This document shows positions 7,569-16,726 of a stretch of 64,000 bases of DNA, in pieces. Within the stretch, counting starts at the first letter, position 1. Every line of letters begins with the position of its first letter. The notes below the pieces were generated by a model, which had not been told where the DNA came from, ran no database searches, and saw only the letters and a program-made list of their open reading frames with translations. Origin of the DNA: Bifidobacterium saimiriisciurei (lineage in GTDB: Bacteria > Actinomycetota > Actinomycetes > Actinomycetales > Bifidobacteriaceae); contig NZ_WHZU01000004.1 of assembly GCF_010667655.1 (NCBI RefSeq), positions 1 through 64,000 of the forward strand, read 5' to 3'. The translations under genes were made by a program, and so were the position numbers.

Positions 7569-10283
7569 ATGAAACTTCATGCGATGCGAAAGAACGGCAG
7601 TGGCGGATACGTCACCTTCGGCAGCATGTGGAAGCGCGGCGAATGTTCCGCCGACGCCGCCCGCGCCAATTCCTTCAAAATCACGACGGCCGACGGCGCC
7701 GAGGTGCCGGCGCAGTCGCGCATCACCGCCTACTGGCCCGACGGCACGGTCAAGTGGATGGCCCACACCGCCGACGCCGCCAGGCTCGGCGACGAGATCG
7801 ACGTGACCATGACCGACGGCGCCAACCCCGTCGCCGCCGCCGAATCCCAGACCGTCGAGGACGACGGCACGACCATCACCGTGACCGGCGGCAGGTCCAG
7901 GGTCGTCATCCGCCGCGGCGCCAACCGTCTCGTGGAATCCTTCGACTTCGACGGCCGCCGCATCGTCTCCGACGCCGTCGAGGTGCTCGACCTCGAGGAC
8001 CCGAACGCCGGCGAACATGAGGGCGACGTCGTGCGCCGCACCTCGTACACCGGCCGCATCGACGACGTCGAACTCGAGGAGCGCGGCCCGCTCGTCACCG
8101 TCGTCAGGTTCACCGGCACCCACGTGGCCGCCGACGGCACCGAACGACTGCCGTTCATCATCCGCATGACCATCGGCCACGACGCCGACCGTCTCGACTT
8201 CCAGCACACGTTCATCTACGACGGCGACGAGAACCACGACTTCCTCAAGGGCCTCGGCGTGCGGTTCGAGTCCCCGATGGCCGGCAAGCCCTACAACCGC
8301 CACGTGCGGTTCGAAGGAGACCACGGCACCATCCACGAATGCCTCGCCCAGCTGCTCACCTGGAAGCCCGTCATCCCCAGCCACCTGTACGAGGACCAGC
8401 AGGCCGGCAGGCTCATCCACCCCAGCGACGAGACCGGCGAGACCATCGACGCCTCCGGCGTGCTCAACCAGACCGCCAACTCCGATTCCGACAACGAGAA
8501 GGTCGAGACGGTGCTCAAGGACATGCCGTGGTGGGACGAATACCACATGGTGCAGGATTCCCCGAGCCACTTCGCCATCACCAAGAAGACCGCCGACGAG
8601 CAGGTGTGCCGCCTGACCACGCTGCACGGCAGGCGCACGCGCGGCGGCGCTTCCTTCGGCTCCGAGGCCGGCTCCGTGATGTTCGCCGTCAAGGACTTCT
8701 GGCAGAAGTACCCCACCGGCTACACCTTCACCGGACTGACGACGGGCACCGCCACCGCCACCGTATGGCTGTGGAGCCCCGACGCGCAGGCCATGGACTT
8801 CCGCCACTACGCGCAGGACGGCTACCAGTGGGCCTACTACGAGGGCTACGACTACAAGGGCGCCGACCCCGTCGGCATCGCCTGCACCAACGAGTTCTCC
8901 GTCGCCGCCGGTCCCACGCCCATCCCCGACGACGAAACGCTGCTCGCGTTCTCCACCGCCGTCGACAAGCCCGAACAGTACCTCGCCGACCCCGGGTTCT
9001 ACCACGACATGGGCGCCTTCGGCCGCTGGTCGCTGCCCGAGCGCGGCACCGAGATGGAGAACTGGATCGAGGACCAGCTCGACCGCGCCATCGCCTTCTA
9101 CGAGAAGGAGATCGACCTGCGCAACTGGTACGGCATGTTCGACTACGGCGACATCATGCACTCCTACGACTCCGCCCGCCACCAGTGGCGCTACGACATG
9201 GGCGGCTTCGCCTGGGACAACGCCGAGCTCGTGCCCACCTACTGGATGTGGTACGCGTTCCTGCGCTCCGGCCGCGAGGACATCTTCGACATGGCGAGCA
9301 AGCTGTGCCGCCACGTCTCGGAAGTGGACGTCTACCACCTCGGCCGCTACAAGGGACTCGGCTCGCGCCACAACGTGCGCCACTGGGGCTGCCCCTGCAA
9401 GGAGGCCCGCATCTCCATGGCCGGCCACCACCGCGTCTACTACTTCCTCACCGGCGACCGCCGTTTCGAGGACCTCTTCGACGAGCTCGGCGACGTGGAG
9501 CAGACGTTCTTCGAGAAGGACCCGCTCGGCGACTGGTACGACAAGGACTCCATGGTCTACCCGGCGCACGCCCGCTCCGGCCCCGACTGGTCGAGCCTGT
9601 GCTCCGACTGGATGACCCAGCTCGAACGCACCAACTCGCCGAAGTTCCTGAACAAGATCCAGACCGGCATCGACGACATCAAGGCCATGGACCTGCAGCT
9701 CAACTCCGGCGTCGACATGGAATTCGACCCCGCCACCTGCCACCTGCGGTTCATCAACAACGAATCCACCGGCGGCGTGCACCTCGCCATCTGCCAGGGC
9801 GCCCCCGAGGTGTGGATCGAGATGAAGGACCTCGTCGACGACCCCGACTGGCCGAAGATGGTCGCCGACTTCGGACGCTTCTACTTCCTGCCCCACGAGC
9901 AGGTCGTCAAGGAGTCGAACGGCGCGCTGGCCGACCGCGCCTACCCGTTCCCGTTCTTCGCCTCCGCCATCGGCGCATACGCCGCCGAATACTACGGCGA
10001 CAAGGACATCGCGCGCAAGGTGTGGAAGTACCTCATCCACGCGCTCATGGACTCCGCCGACCACACCGGATTCGACACCGTGACCCTGCACGACGTCGGC
10101 AACCACGCCGAACTCGAGGAGATCCCGTGGGAGAACCCGTGGGTCAAGACCAACTTCGTGGCCCAGTGGTGCCTCAACGCCATCGTCACGCTCGACTTCA
10201 TCCGCGACGACGCCCCGAAGACCCTCGCCGAAGCCGACGAGCTCACCGAAGGCCTCGGCTACGACACCCAGCGCAAGTCGTGA
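7569..10283 (+). CDS. YetA/PcRGLX-like exo-rhamnogalacturonan lyase-type protein (PL26-like)
   Basis: This 904-residue protein has the layout of the YetA/PcRGLX group: an N-terminal RIFT-barrel-like part (GGYVTFGSMWKRGE and ITAYWPDGTVKWMAH), a central beta-sandwich and a long C-terminal alpha/alpha toroid with many aromatic and acidic residues (DYGDIMHSYDSARHQWRYDM, WDNAELVPTYWMWYAF, HNVRHWGCPCKEARISMAGH). The characterised fungal member cleaves rhamnogalacturonan I from its end. The protein lacks a signal peptide. It is followed 32 bases later by a rhamnogalacturonan-acetylesterase-like gene, which supports a shared RG-I substrate. Assignment to PL26 rests on remembered domain patterns, so lyase activity is inferred. 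Confidence 0.7.
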   Translation: MKLHAMRKNGSGGYVTFGSMWKRGECSADAARANSFKITTADGAEVPAQSRITAYWPDGTVKWMAHTADAARLGDEIDVTMTDGANPVAAAESQTVEDDGTTITVTGGRSRVVIRRGANRLVESFDFDGRRIVSDAVEVLDLEDPNAGEHEGDVVRRTSYTGRIDDVELEERGPLVTVVRFTGTHVAADGTERLPFIIRMTIGHDADRLDFQHTFIYDGDENHDFLKGLGVRFESPMAGKPYNRHVRFEGDHGTIHECLAQLLTWKPVIPSHLYEDQQAGRLIHPSDETGETIDASGVLNQTANSDSDNEKVETVLKDMPWWDEYHMVQDSPSHFAITKKTADEQVCRLTTLHGRRTRGGASFGSEAGSVMFAVKDFWQKYPTGYTFTGLTTGTATATVWLWSPDAQAMDFRHYAQDGYQWAYYEGYDYKGADPVGIACTNEFSVAAGPTPIPDDETLLAFSTAVDKPEQYLADPGFYHDMGAFGRWSLPERGTEMENWIEDQLDRAIAFYEKEIDLRNWYGMFDYGDIMHSYDSARHQWRYDMGGFAWDNAELVPTYWMWYAFLRSGREDIFDMASKLCRHVSEVDVYHLGRYKGLGSRHNVRHWGCPCKEARISMAGHHRVYYFLTGDRRFEDLFDELGDVEQTFFEKDPLGDWYDKDSMVYPAHARSGPDWSSLCSDWMTQLERTNSPKFLNKIQTGIDDIKAMDLQLNSGVDMEFDPATCHLRFINNESTGGVHLAICQGAPEVWIEMKDLVDDPDWPKMVADFGRFYFLPHEQVVKESNGALADRAYPFPFFASAIGAYAAEYYGDKDIARKVWKYLIHALMDSADHTGFDTVTLHDVGNHAELEEIPWENPWVKTNFVAQWCLNAIVTLDFIRDDAPKTLAEADELTEGLGYDTQRKS

Positions 10284-10315
10284 TTTCCCTCCCGACGGAT
10301 TGTAAGGAAGCTTCA

Positions 10316-11899
10316 ATGACCACCATCACCTTCACCGAACCATACGAGCATGCATTCGTGCGCGACTATCCGGACGAGGCGGCCGGCTGGGTCGACGGCG
10401 CCTACGAGCGCCGCGTCGCGACCGTCGCCGACGTGCCCGCCGACGCCTACGGCCCCGACGGACTGCGATTCACCACGCGTCGTCTCTCCGAGGAATCCGA
10501 GGCGCTGAACGGCGATCCCAACACCATCGCCCGCACCTCCTACTTCATCGGCACCGCCGTCACCGTGCCGGCGCCGTCCAAGGGCTACCATCTCGTCGCC
10601 GACGTGCTCGGCTCCGACGAGATCGGGCGCACCTTCCGCGCCATCGTCAACGGCCAGGACGTCGCCCAGTTCACGCTGCTGCCCGGCCAGCGCCGCGAAA
10701 TCGGCTTCGACGTGCAGCTCACCAAGCGCGACATCGAGCTGACGTTCGTGCCCGTCGAGGGCGACGACGACGCGACCACCGGCCGGGGTGCGCTCACGCT
10801 TGCCTCGCTCTCCTACGAGGAGCTCGCCGCACGGCGCGCCAGCAGCCCGAACATCTTCATCGCCGCCGACTCCACCGTGCAGACCTACTTCGACGAGGAG
10901 GCTCCGCAGGCCGGCTGGGGCGAATACCTCTACTGGTTCCTCTACCGTGGCCACGCCGGCACGTACGAGCACGACGCCGCCTCCACGGTGCCGCAGGCCC
11001 GCGTGTTCCGCGGCGACGGCCCCACGATCCACAACCGGGCGCTCGGCGGCCGCGGCCTGCGCAGCTACCTCAACGAGCATCGCTTCCACAAGCTGCTCGG
11101 CTCGCTCGCCCCGAACGACGTGGTGCTCATCCAGTTCGGCATCAACGACGAGTCGAAGACCCGCCCGATGCGCTACATCCCGCTCGACGAATACGCCTCC
11201 TGGCTCGACCGTTACGTGGTCAGCGTCGCCGACCGCGGCGCGCGTCCGGTATTGGTCACCGCCATCCCGCAGTATCCGCAGGGCGCCGGCGTGGCAGTGG
11301 GCGAGGCGCTCGACCCGTACGCCGAGGTCACCCGCAGGTACGCCGCGGAACACGACGTGCCGCTCATCGATCTGCGACGCCTGGCGGGGGAGTACCTCGC
11401 AAGCCTGCCGGCCGAGAACGTGGACGCCGTCTTCCTGCGCGCCTCCGCGCTGCAGTACCCGCGCCACCTCGACGGCATCCAGGACATCGTGCACATCGGC
11501 TTCACCGGGGCCAAGGCCTATGCGCGCCTCGTCGCCGGCCAGCTTGCGAGACTGTATCCGGAATTCACCTTCCACGACGAGGAGGAGGGCGCGCCCGAAC
11601 CGGTCGCGAACCTCACCGCCGCAGGCGTCACCGGACTCATCGGCGCCGAGGTCGACCTCACCTGGGACGCATCCCCGCACGCGAACTACTATGTGGTGGA
11701 GAAGTCCAACGCCGAAGGCCGCCTCTACTCGCGCGAGGTGATCGTCAAGCCCGGGTTCCACGACCTTCCGCTGCCCGGCCAGAGCCGCCACGTGGTATAC
11801 AAGGTCACCGCATGGCGTGACGCCGTGGCCGCCGAATCAAGGCAAATCAAGGTCACGATTCCCGCCTCCGACGACATCTGCGCCATAATCGAAGACTGA
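10316..11899 (+). CDS. Rhamnogalacturonan acetylesterase-like SGNH hydrolase with Fn3-like tail
   Basis: This 527-residue protein has three parts. Residues 1-170 form a beta-rich domain. The catalytic SGNH domain follows, with FIAADSTVQTYF (nucleophile serine), NRALGGRGLRSY (block II), IQFGINDES (block III) and DIVHIGFTGAKA (block V Asp and His). The C-terminus from about residue 425 (PVANLTAAGVTGLIGAEVDL, then TWDASPHANYYVVEKS) looks like a fibronectin type III domain. This arrangement fits CE12 acetylesterases that deacetylate rhamnogalacturonan. The AAGGAAG ribosome site at 10303-10309 fixes the ATG at 10316. No signal peptide is visible. Operon position after the YetA-like gene suggests joint action. 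Confidence 0.82.
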   Translation: MTTITFTEPYEHAFVRDYPDEAAGWVDGAYERRVATVADVPADAYGPDGLRFTTRRLSEESEALNGDPNTIARTSYFIGTAVTVPAPSKGYHLVADVLGSDEIGRTFRAIVNGQDVAQFTLLPGQRREIGFDVQLTKRDIELTFVPVEGDDDATTGRGALTLASLSYEELAARRASSPNIFIAADSTVQTYFDEEAPQAGWGEYLYWFLYRGHAGTYEHDAASTVPQARVFRGDGPTIHNRALGGRGLRSYLNEHRFHKLLGSLAPNDVVLIQFGINDESKTRPMRYIPLDEYASWLDRYVVSVADRGARPVLVTAIPQYPQGAGVAVGEALDPYAEVTRRYAAEHDVPLIDLRRLAGEYLASLPAENVDAVFLRASALQYPRHLDGIQDIVHIGFTGAKAYARLVAGQLARLYPEFTFHDEEEGAPEPVANLTAAGVTGLIGAEVDLTWDASPHANYYVVEKSNAEGRLYSREVIVKPGFHDLPLPGQSRHVVYKVTAWRDAVAAESRQIKVTIPASDDICAIIED

Positions 11900-11935
11900 A
11901 CCGAGCCTGCAAGCCATAAGCAAAGGAGCTTTTCC

Positions 11936-12670
11936 ATGAGCGAATCCATTCTCAACGGCAAGGTGCTGTATGCGTTCGGCGACAGCATCATCGACGGCCA
12001 CTACTACACCAGGCGTTCCTGCGTGAACGTCGTGGCCGACAACGAGGGCATGACCCTCGTCAAGCGTGCACGCAACGGCGCCACCATCCGCTTCAGCACC
12101 ATCAAAAACGGCCTTGAGGGGCAGATCCTCCAGCAGGCCGAATTCGTCGGCATCGACCAGCCCAAGCCCGACGTCATCATCTTCAACGGCGGCGCCAACG
12201 ACGCCTGGCCCGAAACCATCCCCGCCTATCTGGGCGCCGTGGGCGAGGCGAAGGATCCGGCCGAGCTGGACCTCACCACCTACGCCGGCTGCTTCGAGGC
12301 CACCATCCTCGCGTTCCGCCGCCACTGGCCGGACACTCCGATCGTCTACCTCGCCGTCGCCAAGATCGGCCGCGACTGGGCCGTGCAGAACTACCTGCGC
12401 CAGGTGCAGCTCGCCGCCTGCAGGAAGTGGGGCGTCACCGTGGCCGACGTGTTCGGCGAAACCGACCTCGACGCCCGCGACGAGGAGATGCGCGTGAAGT
12501 ACTCCTTCGACATGCTCGGCACCGACGGCCTGCCCGGCACCCCCGAGACCGCCACCTACCCCGACCCGGACGTGCATCCCTCCGGCACCCACCCGAACTT
12601 CGCGGCCATCGACAAGTACTACGCACCCGTCATCACCAAGGCGCTCAGGACGGCGCTGGGCGGCGAGTGA
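11936..12670 (+). CDS. SGNH/GDSL-family esterase
   Basis: This 244-residue SGNH hydrolase has YAFGDSIIDGHYY (block I serine), FNGGANDAWPE (block III) and DPDVHPSGTHPNFAAI (block V Asp and His). It is the third SGNH enzyme of the locus and follows the CE12-like gene after 36 bases, with an AAAGGAG ribosome site. A carbohydrate deacetylase role is inferred from context; the primary substrate cannot be told. It is predicted to be cytoplasmic because there is no leader sequence. Confidence 0.83.
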   Translation: MSESILNGKVLYAFGDSIIDGHYYTRRSCVNVVADNEGMTLVKRARNGATIRFSTIKNGLEGQILQQAEFVGIDQPKPDVIIFNGGANDAWPETIPAYLGAVGEAKDPAELDLTTYAGCFEATILAFRRHWPDTPIVYLAVAKIGRDWAVQNYLRQVQLAACRKWGVTVADVFGETDLDARDEEMRVKYSFDMLGTDGLPGTPETATYPDPDVHPSGTHPNFAAIDKYYAPVITKALRTALGGE

Positions 12671-12736
12671 CCGCATCGGCCCATTTCGGCCCATATATTG
12701 ATTCGTCCGTCAACCATATGAAATCAGGCGTCAATC

Positions 12737-13558
12737 ATGATCAATGAAAAAGTCTCGCTATCCGTGGCCGGTTCCTCCGCCACACTCAGCACGTTCTTCC
12801 TCGAGAACTGGGAGACCATCGACCCCAAGCGCAAGCGTCCCGTGGTGCTTGTGGTGCCCGGCGGCGGCTACCACTTCTGCTCCGAGCGCGAGGCCGAGCC
12901 CATCGCCCTGCGCATGGTGGCCGAAGGCTTCCAGGCCTGCGTGCTCAACTACAGCGTGGCGCCGGCGCGTTTCCCGCAGTCGCTGCTCGAGCTCGTCAGC
13001 GCGGTCGCCTATCTGCGCTTCCACGCCGAGGAGTTCAACATCGACCCCGACCGCATCATCCTGTGCGGCTTCTCCGCAGGCGGCCATCTGTGCGCCAGCC
13101 TCGGCACCATGTGGAACGAATCGTGGCTCGTCGACAAGACCGGCATGCCGGCCAACCGATTCAAGCCCAACGGCATGATCCTCGGCTATCCGGTGATCAC
13201 GTCCGGCGAGTTCGCCCACCGCGGCTCGTTCGACAACCTCGTCGGCACCGACGACCCCGAGCTCGTCGAGCGGCTGTCGCTGGAGAAGCGCGTGAGCGCC
13301 GACACCGTGCCCACGTTCCTGTGGCACACGTTCGAGGACCAGCTCGTGCCCGTCGAGAACAGCCTGCTGTTCGCCGCCGCGCTGCGTCGCGCCGGCGTGC
13401 ACTTCGAGATGCACATCTTCCCGTACGGTCCTCACGGACTGGCCCTGGCCAACGACGAGACCACCACCGTCGGCGAGGACGCCTACAACCAGCCGCTCGC
13501 CGAATGCTGGCCGCATCTCGCCGCCGAATGGGTGCGCGCCCTGCCCAAGCAGCAGTAG
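12737..13558 (+). CDS. Alpha/beta-hydrolase, acetyl-xylan esterase-like
   Basis: This 273-residue protein is a hormone-sensitive-lipase or BD-FAE type esterase. PGGGYHFCSEREAEP is the oxyanion-hole region (a GGGY variant of HGG), CGFSAGGHLCASLG is the nucleophile elbow, WHTFEDQLVPVENS carries the acid residue and FPYGPHGLALAN carries the catalytic histidine. Relatives remove acetyl groups from xylan or mannan oligosaccharides. It ends the esterase run at 10.3-13.6 kb. The ribosome site before the ATG at 12737 is weak. No signal peptide is seen. Confidence 0.84.
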   Translation: MINEKVSLSVAGSSATLSTFFLENWETIDPKRKRPVVLVVPGGGYHFCSEREAEPIALRMVAEGFQACVLNYSVAPARFPQSLLELVSAVAYLRFHAEEFNIDPDRIILCGFSAGGHLCASLGTMWNESWLVDKTGMPANRFKPNGMILGYPVITSGEFAHRGSFDNLVGTDDPELVERLSLEKRVSADTVPTFLWHTFEDQLVPVENSLLFAAALRRAGVHFEMHIFPYGPHGLALANDETTTVGEDAYNQPLAECWPHLAAEWVRALPKQQ

Positions 13559-13720
13559 GTCGCAGCCATGCCCCGCATGTGATTCGACGGCTATGGGCCG
13601 GACGAGGCCTCCGACCCGTCTGCCAGACCGTCGAATCCTTAAAGATTTGGTTTGGAAGTATCGCTGTGCTGACAACCGTTGCCAATCCTTCCTGCCTCTC
13701 GATATTCCAAGCCAATATGA

Positions 13721-13754
13721 ATCCTCCCCGCGTTGGGTTGCGGGGAGGATTTTT
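13721..13754 (+). terminator. Rho-independent terminator
   Basis: A perfect 10-bp stem (ATCCTCCCCG with CGGGGAGGAT) with a 10-base loop is followed by TTTT. It lies 162 bases after the esterase gene and ends the glycan operon that begins near 7.5 kb. Confidence 0.85.
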
Positions 13755-13832
13755 CATGCCGTTCAGGCGCTCCACAGGAACGGTGCGTATCATCGCGTCG
13801 GTAACTATCGAGGAATCCCGCAAGGAGCGCAT

Positions 13833-14093
13833 ATGCAATCGTCCATCAACGACATCATCCTGTGGTACGGCCAGCTGCCGGACACGGCACGGACGTTGGT
13901 CACCGTAGTCGTCGGCGCCATCGTGGCCTACGTCGTCTTCAAGATCGTCGTACGCCTGCTTTCCGGTCTGCTGGCCGCCGCCATCGCCGCGGCTCTGGCG
14001 TTCCTGCTCACCACGGTCCCCGGCAACATGCTGCTCTCTCAGGCGTACGACCGCATCGAGCAGGAGGTCTCCAACAGCTCGCTCATCCAGTGA
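13833..14093 (+). CDS. Small single- or double-span membrane protein
   Basis: This 86-residue protein is not recognised as a named family. It has a hydrophobic core of about 45 residues (ARTLVTVVVGAIVAYVVFKI, then VVRLLSGLLAAAIAAALAFL) that can form two transmembrane helices, with short polar ends. A perfect CAAGGAGCG ribosome site lies just before the ATG at 13833. It stands alone between a terminator and a repeat region, so context gives no function. Confidence 0.7.
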   Translation: MQSSINDIILWYGQLPDTARTLVTVVVGAIVAYVVFKIVVRLLSGLLAAAIAAALAFLLTTVPGNMLLSQAYDRIEQEVSNSSLIQ

Positions 14094-14164
14094 CGTTGGA
14101 GGGCGAAGAGGCGTCATGGCCCGTATGGAGGTTGTATGCGACGGCATGGAGCGAAATATGGGGT

Positions 14165-14600
14165 GGTGTCATCGTTCTGTGCCATGCGCTGCGGCAGGGA
14201 ATGGCGGGATGGAAGGATTTTGGATTGCATGACGATGCAATGTGGCAGGCGATGCAAAAATCCATTGGTTCCGTATTCCGTGCCATGAGATCCTGGCAGG
14301 CGGCGCCGAAAACGTCGAAAATCGAATTCGCTGCCGCATCCTGAATGATGGTAGGCAGCCCAATCGTTGCAATTGCAATGATGCGGAGCTGGTTCGCATG
14401 GTGTCGCCTGGCAGGGAATCGTCATCGGGGCGGATTCGGTACTCCGTGCCGTGAAATCCTGACGGGGAATATCGAAATCGGTCAGAATCGGTCTGCGTGC
14501 CAGTCGACTGCGACGGGCGGCGTAAAAAACGGATGTTATCGGGTTCCGTGCCACGGATGATGGCGGGAACGTTCTTATGGAGAGATGGTTGCGTTCCTCG
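14165..14600. repeat. Degenerate ~51-bp tandem repeat array
   Basis: The gene-free stretch 14094-14683 contains a repeating motif around GTGCC. Copies begin at 14179, 14280, 14446, 14497 and 14548, with a weaker one at 14331. Spacings are 51 or about twice 51. The best-kept part of the unit reads GTGCC(A/G)TGA(A/G)ATCCTG, followed by a G-rich and then a GAAA-rich segment. Because 51 is a multiple of three, all frames show a 17-residue periodicity, but no convincing start or codon bias supports a gene. Confidence 0.6.
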
Positions 14601-14683
14601 CCATGGTCGCCGACCTCCCGCGGAGCCGATCATCGATGCCGACGGCCGTTCGTCGGCATCGGCCGGACCGGCAGACGCGAAAA

Positions 14684-14722
14684 ATCCCCTGCCGTAGGGG
14701 AAGGGTTCCTACGGCAGGGGAT
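14684..14722 (-). terminator. Terminator of the GPH transporter gene
   Basis: A perfect 15-bp stem (ATCCCCTGCCGTAGG and its complement) encloses a 9-base loop. On the minus strand it is followed by five T residues, and it lies 33 bases past the transporter stop. Confidence 0.9.
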
Positions 14723-14755
14723 TCGAGAAAGAAAACCGAAAACAGGAGTTACAGA

Positions 14756-16318
14756 TCAGGCAGTGGCACCCTCCTTTTCCTTGTGGGCGGCGTTGATCAC
14801 GTTGTTGTGGCCCCAGCACTGCTCGTACTTGAAGCCGGAGAGCTCCTCGATGACGGCCTTGGTCTCGTCGTCGACGTCCTTCATGTCGCCGCCGTTGCGC
14901 AGACGGGTGACCTCGGCGAGGACCTTCTTGTGGTTGGCGCTGGTCATCTTGAGCAGGCGGGAGACGATGTTGCCGAGGATGACGAGCACGACCGGGACGA
15001 CGGTGTAGAGAATCATGATCCAGTCGACCGTGGCGGCGGGCTGCGTGGTGGCGCCCTCGACGAAGCCGGTCCAGCTCAGCACCATGCCGATGATCAGGGT
15101 CTCGACGGCGGTGAAGATGACGTCAAGCGTGGAGTTGATGCCGGCGTACTGGCCTTCGCGGCGCTTGGAGGTCACGATCTCGTCGACGTCCGGAACCAGG
15201 GTGAACACGAACTGGGTGGCGTTCACGACGCCGGAGATGCCGAAGTTCATGAGGATGAGGAACACGACGAACAGGGTGGCGCGCAGGCCGCTGGAGACGC
15301 TGGCGTGGAAGATGCCGAGGCCCAGCATGCAGGCGAAGGCGAGGATGCAGGCGTAGCCGCCGAGGCGGAAGGTGCGCATGCCGTCGAGCTTGGCGGTCAG
15401 CCAGATCCACATGGCCACGAACGCCATGCCGAAGATGAAGCCGACGCCGGTGCCGAGGGAGACGGTCTGCGGGTCAAGCAGCAGCACGAACATCACGAAG
15501 TAGGTGTTGATGGTGCCTCGGATGGCGCGGAAGGTCTGCTCGCAGATGTACATGCCCAGGTAGACGCGGTAGGACTTGACGCGCATGGCGGAGATGAAGT
15601 TCCAGAACACGCTGAGGAAGCCCGCGGCCTTGCTGTCGGAATCGGCCTCGGCCACGTCGGTGGACTCGTCGTACGGGCGCTCCTGCACGGTCAGGAAGCC
15701 GATGAACAGCACCACGGTGCCGACGATGCCCCACAGCAGGGCGATCTTGAAGTAGGAGTCCCAATCGTCCTTGCCCCAGACGGTGAACAGCCAGATGTTG
15801 AGCATGGACAGGGCGGTGCCGCCGATGGCGCCGGCGATCTGGTTGATGCCGACGATCTGGGCGCGCTGGGTGGTGTTTTCGGTCATCTCGGCCGGCAGCG
15901 CGTACTGCACGGTGGTGATGCCGGCCCAGGAGGCCCAGTAGAGGATGTTCACGGCGAAGTAGGCCCAGGTGGGCAGGCCCATGACCCACAGGCCCATGTA
16001 GAAGACGAAGTTCAGCGGGGTGGCGAGCAGCAGCACGGCGCGGCGGCGGCCGAACCTGCGGCCGAAGGCGGTGCGGTAGAGGCGGTCGGAGAGGTAGCCC
16101 CAGAACGGGGTCGCGATGGCGCCGACGACCTTGCCGACGGTGAGCATGAGGGTGACTAGCATCACCGACATCTTGACGAACGTGGTGAAGTAGAACATCT
16201 GCCATGTGATGACCATGGTCTGCATGACCCAGGAAAGCGGAATCATGGCGAAGCCGAATTTGGCGAGCAGGGGGACCTTGCCCTGCAGGTCGTAGCTCAT
16301 GGTGTTATTGCCCGACAT
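14756..16318 (-). CDS. GPH-family sugar:cation symporter (MFS)
   Basis: This 520-residue integral membrane protein fits the glycoside-pentoside-hexuronide:cation symporter family. It has about 12 hydrophobic helices. The GYLSDRLYRTAFGRRFGRRR loop between helices 2 and 3 is the MFS-type motif, and a long C-terminal cytoplasmic tail follows. Members import oligosaccharides, glucuronides or hexuronides with Na+ or H+. It is divergent from the GH2 gene and shares operator candidates with it, so it is the probable importer for the whole locus. The minus-strand GAAAGGACG ribosome site supports the start at 16318; MSYDLQG at 16300 is an alternative. Confidence 0.85.
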   Translation of the reverse strand: MSGNNTMSYDLQGKVPLLAKFGFAMIPLSWVMQTMVITWQMFYFTTFVKMSVMLVTLMLTVGKVVGAIATPFWGYLSDRLYRTAFGRRFGRRRAVLLLATPLNFVFYMGLWVMGLPTWAYFAVNILYWASWAGITTVQYALPAEMTENTTQRAQIVGINQIAGAIGGTALSMLNIWLFTVWGKDDWDSYFKIALLWGIVGTVVLFIGFLTVQERPYDESTDVAEADSDSKAAGFLSVFWNFISAMRVKSYRVYLGMYICEQTFRAIRGTINTYFVMFVLLLDPQTVSLGTGVGFIFGMAFVAMWIWLTAKLDGMRTFRLGGYACILAFACMLGLGIFHASVSSGLRATLFVVFLILMNFGISGVVNATQFVFTLVPDVDEIVTSKRREGQYAGINSTLDVIFTAVETLIIGMVLSWTGFVEGATTQPAATVDWIMILYTVVPVVLVILGNIVSRLLKMTSANHKKVLAEVTRLRNGGDMKDVDDETKAVIEELSGFKYEQCWGHNNVINAAHKEKEGATA

Positions 16319-16480
16319 TATTGTCGTCCTTTCTCTTCATCGAGATAGAGGGACCGCTGGGGACCCAACTGACTTTAGTTATATCGACGCCGGTTGCAAC
16401 TCTGCCGGCGGAACACTGGCGGCTGTTGCCGTGGGGCTATGAATAAATGACCTTCATGGACGCTTATTCATAACGAATCC

Positions 16481-16567
16481 ATAACGTTATCGATATAACG
16501 TCAAGCTGAAATCGAGAGGTTGTTTAGCTTGTTGATTGGTACTATAACACGAATTTTATCGATGTAA
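16481..16567. promoter_or_regulatory. Operator candidates between the GPH and GH2 genes
   Basis: The 408-base divergent gap 16319-16726 holds no gene. At 16481-16500 the palindromic ATAACGTTATCGATATAACG combines AACGTT and TATCGATA. A second related site, TTATCGATGTAA, is at 16556-16567. Both lie in an AT-rich tract suited to divergent promoters. Binding by a LacI-family regulator is inferred. Confidence 0.55.
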
Positions 16568-16726
16568 AAATCAGTGATACACTTCAATCATCGACCACGA
16601 ATAATCGTGGCAAGAACAGGCAGTCGGCAACGTTCGCCGATTGCAAGAATCCATAGTTTTCTGACCGAAGAACCCGCGAAGCCGCGTAGACGTCGGTCAC
16701 GAATCGACAGCAAAGGAGCGTTGGTC

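Noticed and set aside
7392..10316. Long minus-strand frame opposite the YetA/PcRGLX-like gene (about 974 codons).
   Set aside because: It is a shadow of strong GC codon bias. The product is Val/Gly/Asp-rich without domains, and the plus-strand gene has clear family motifs and a ribosome site.
14169..14633. A 154-codon minus-strand frame through the 51-bp repeats as a repeat protein gene.
   Set aside because: Other frames are equally open, there is no ribosome site, and the repeats are better explained at DNA level.
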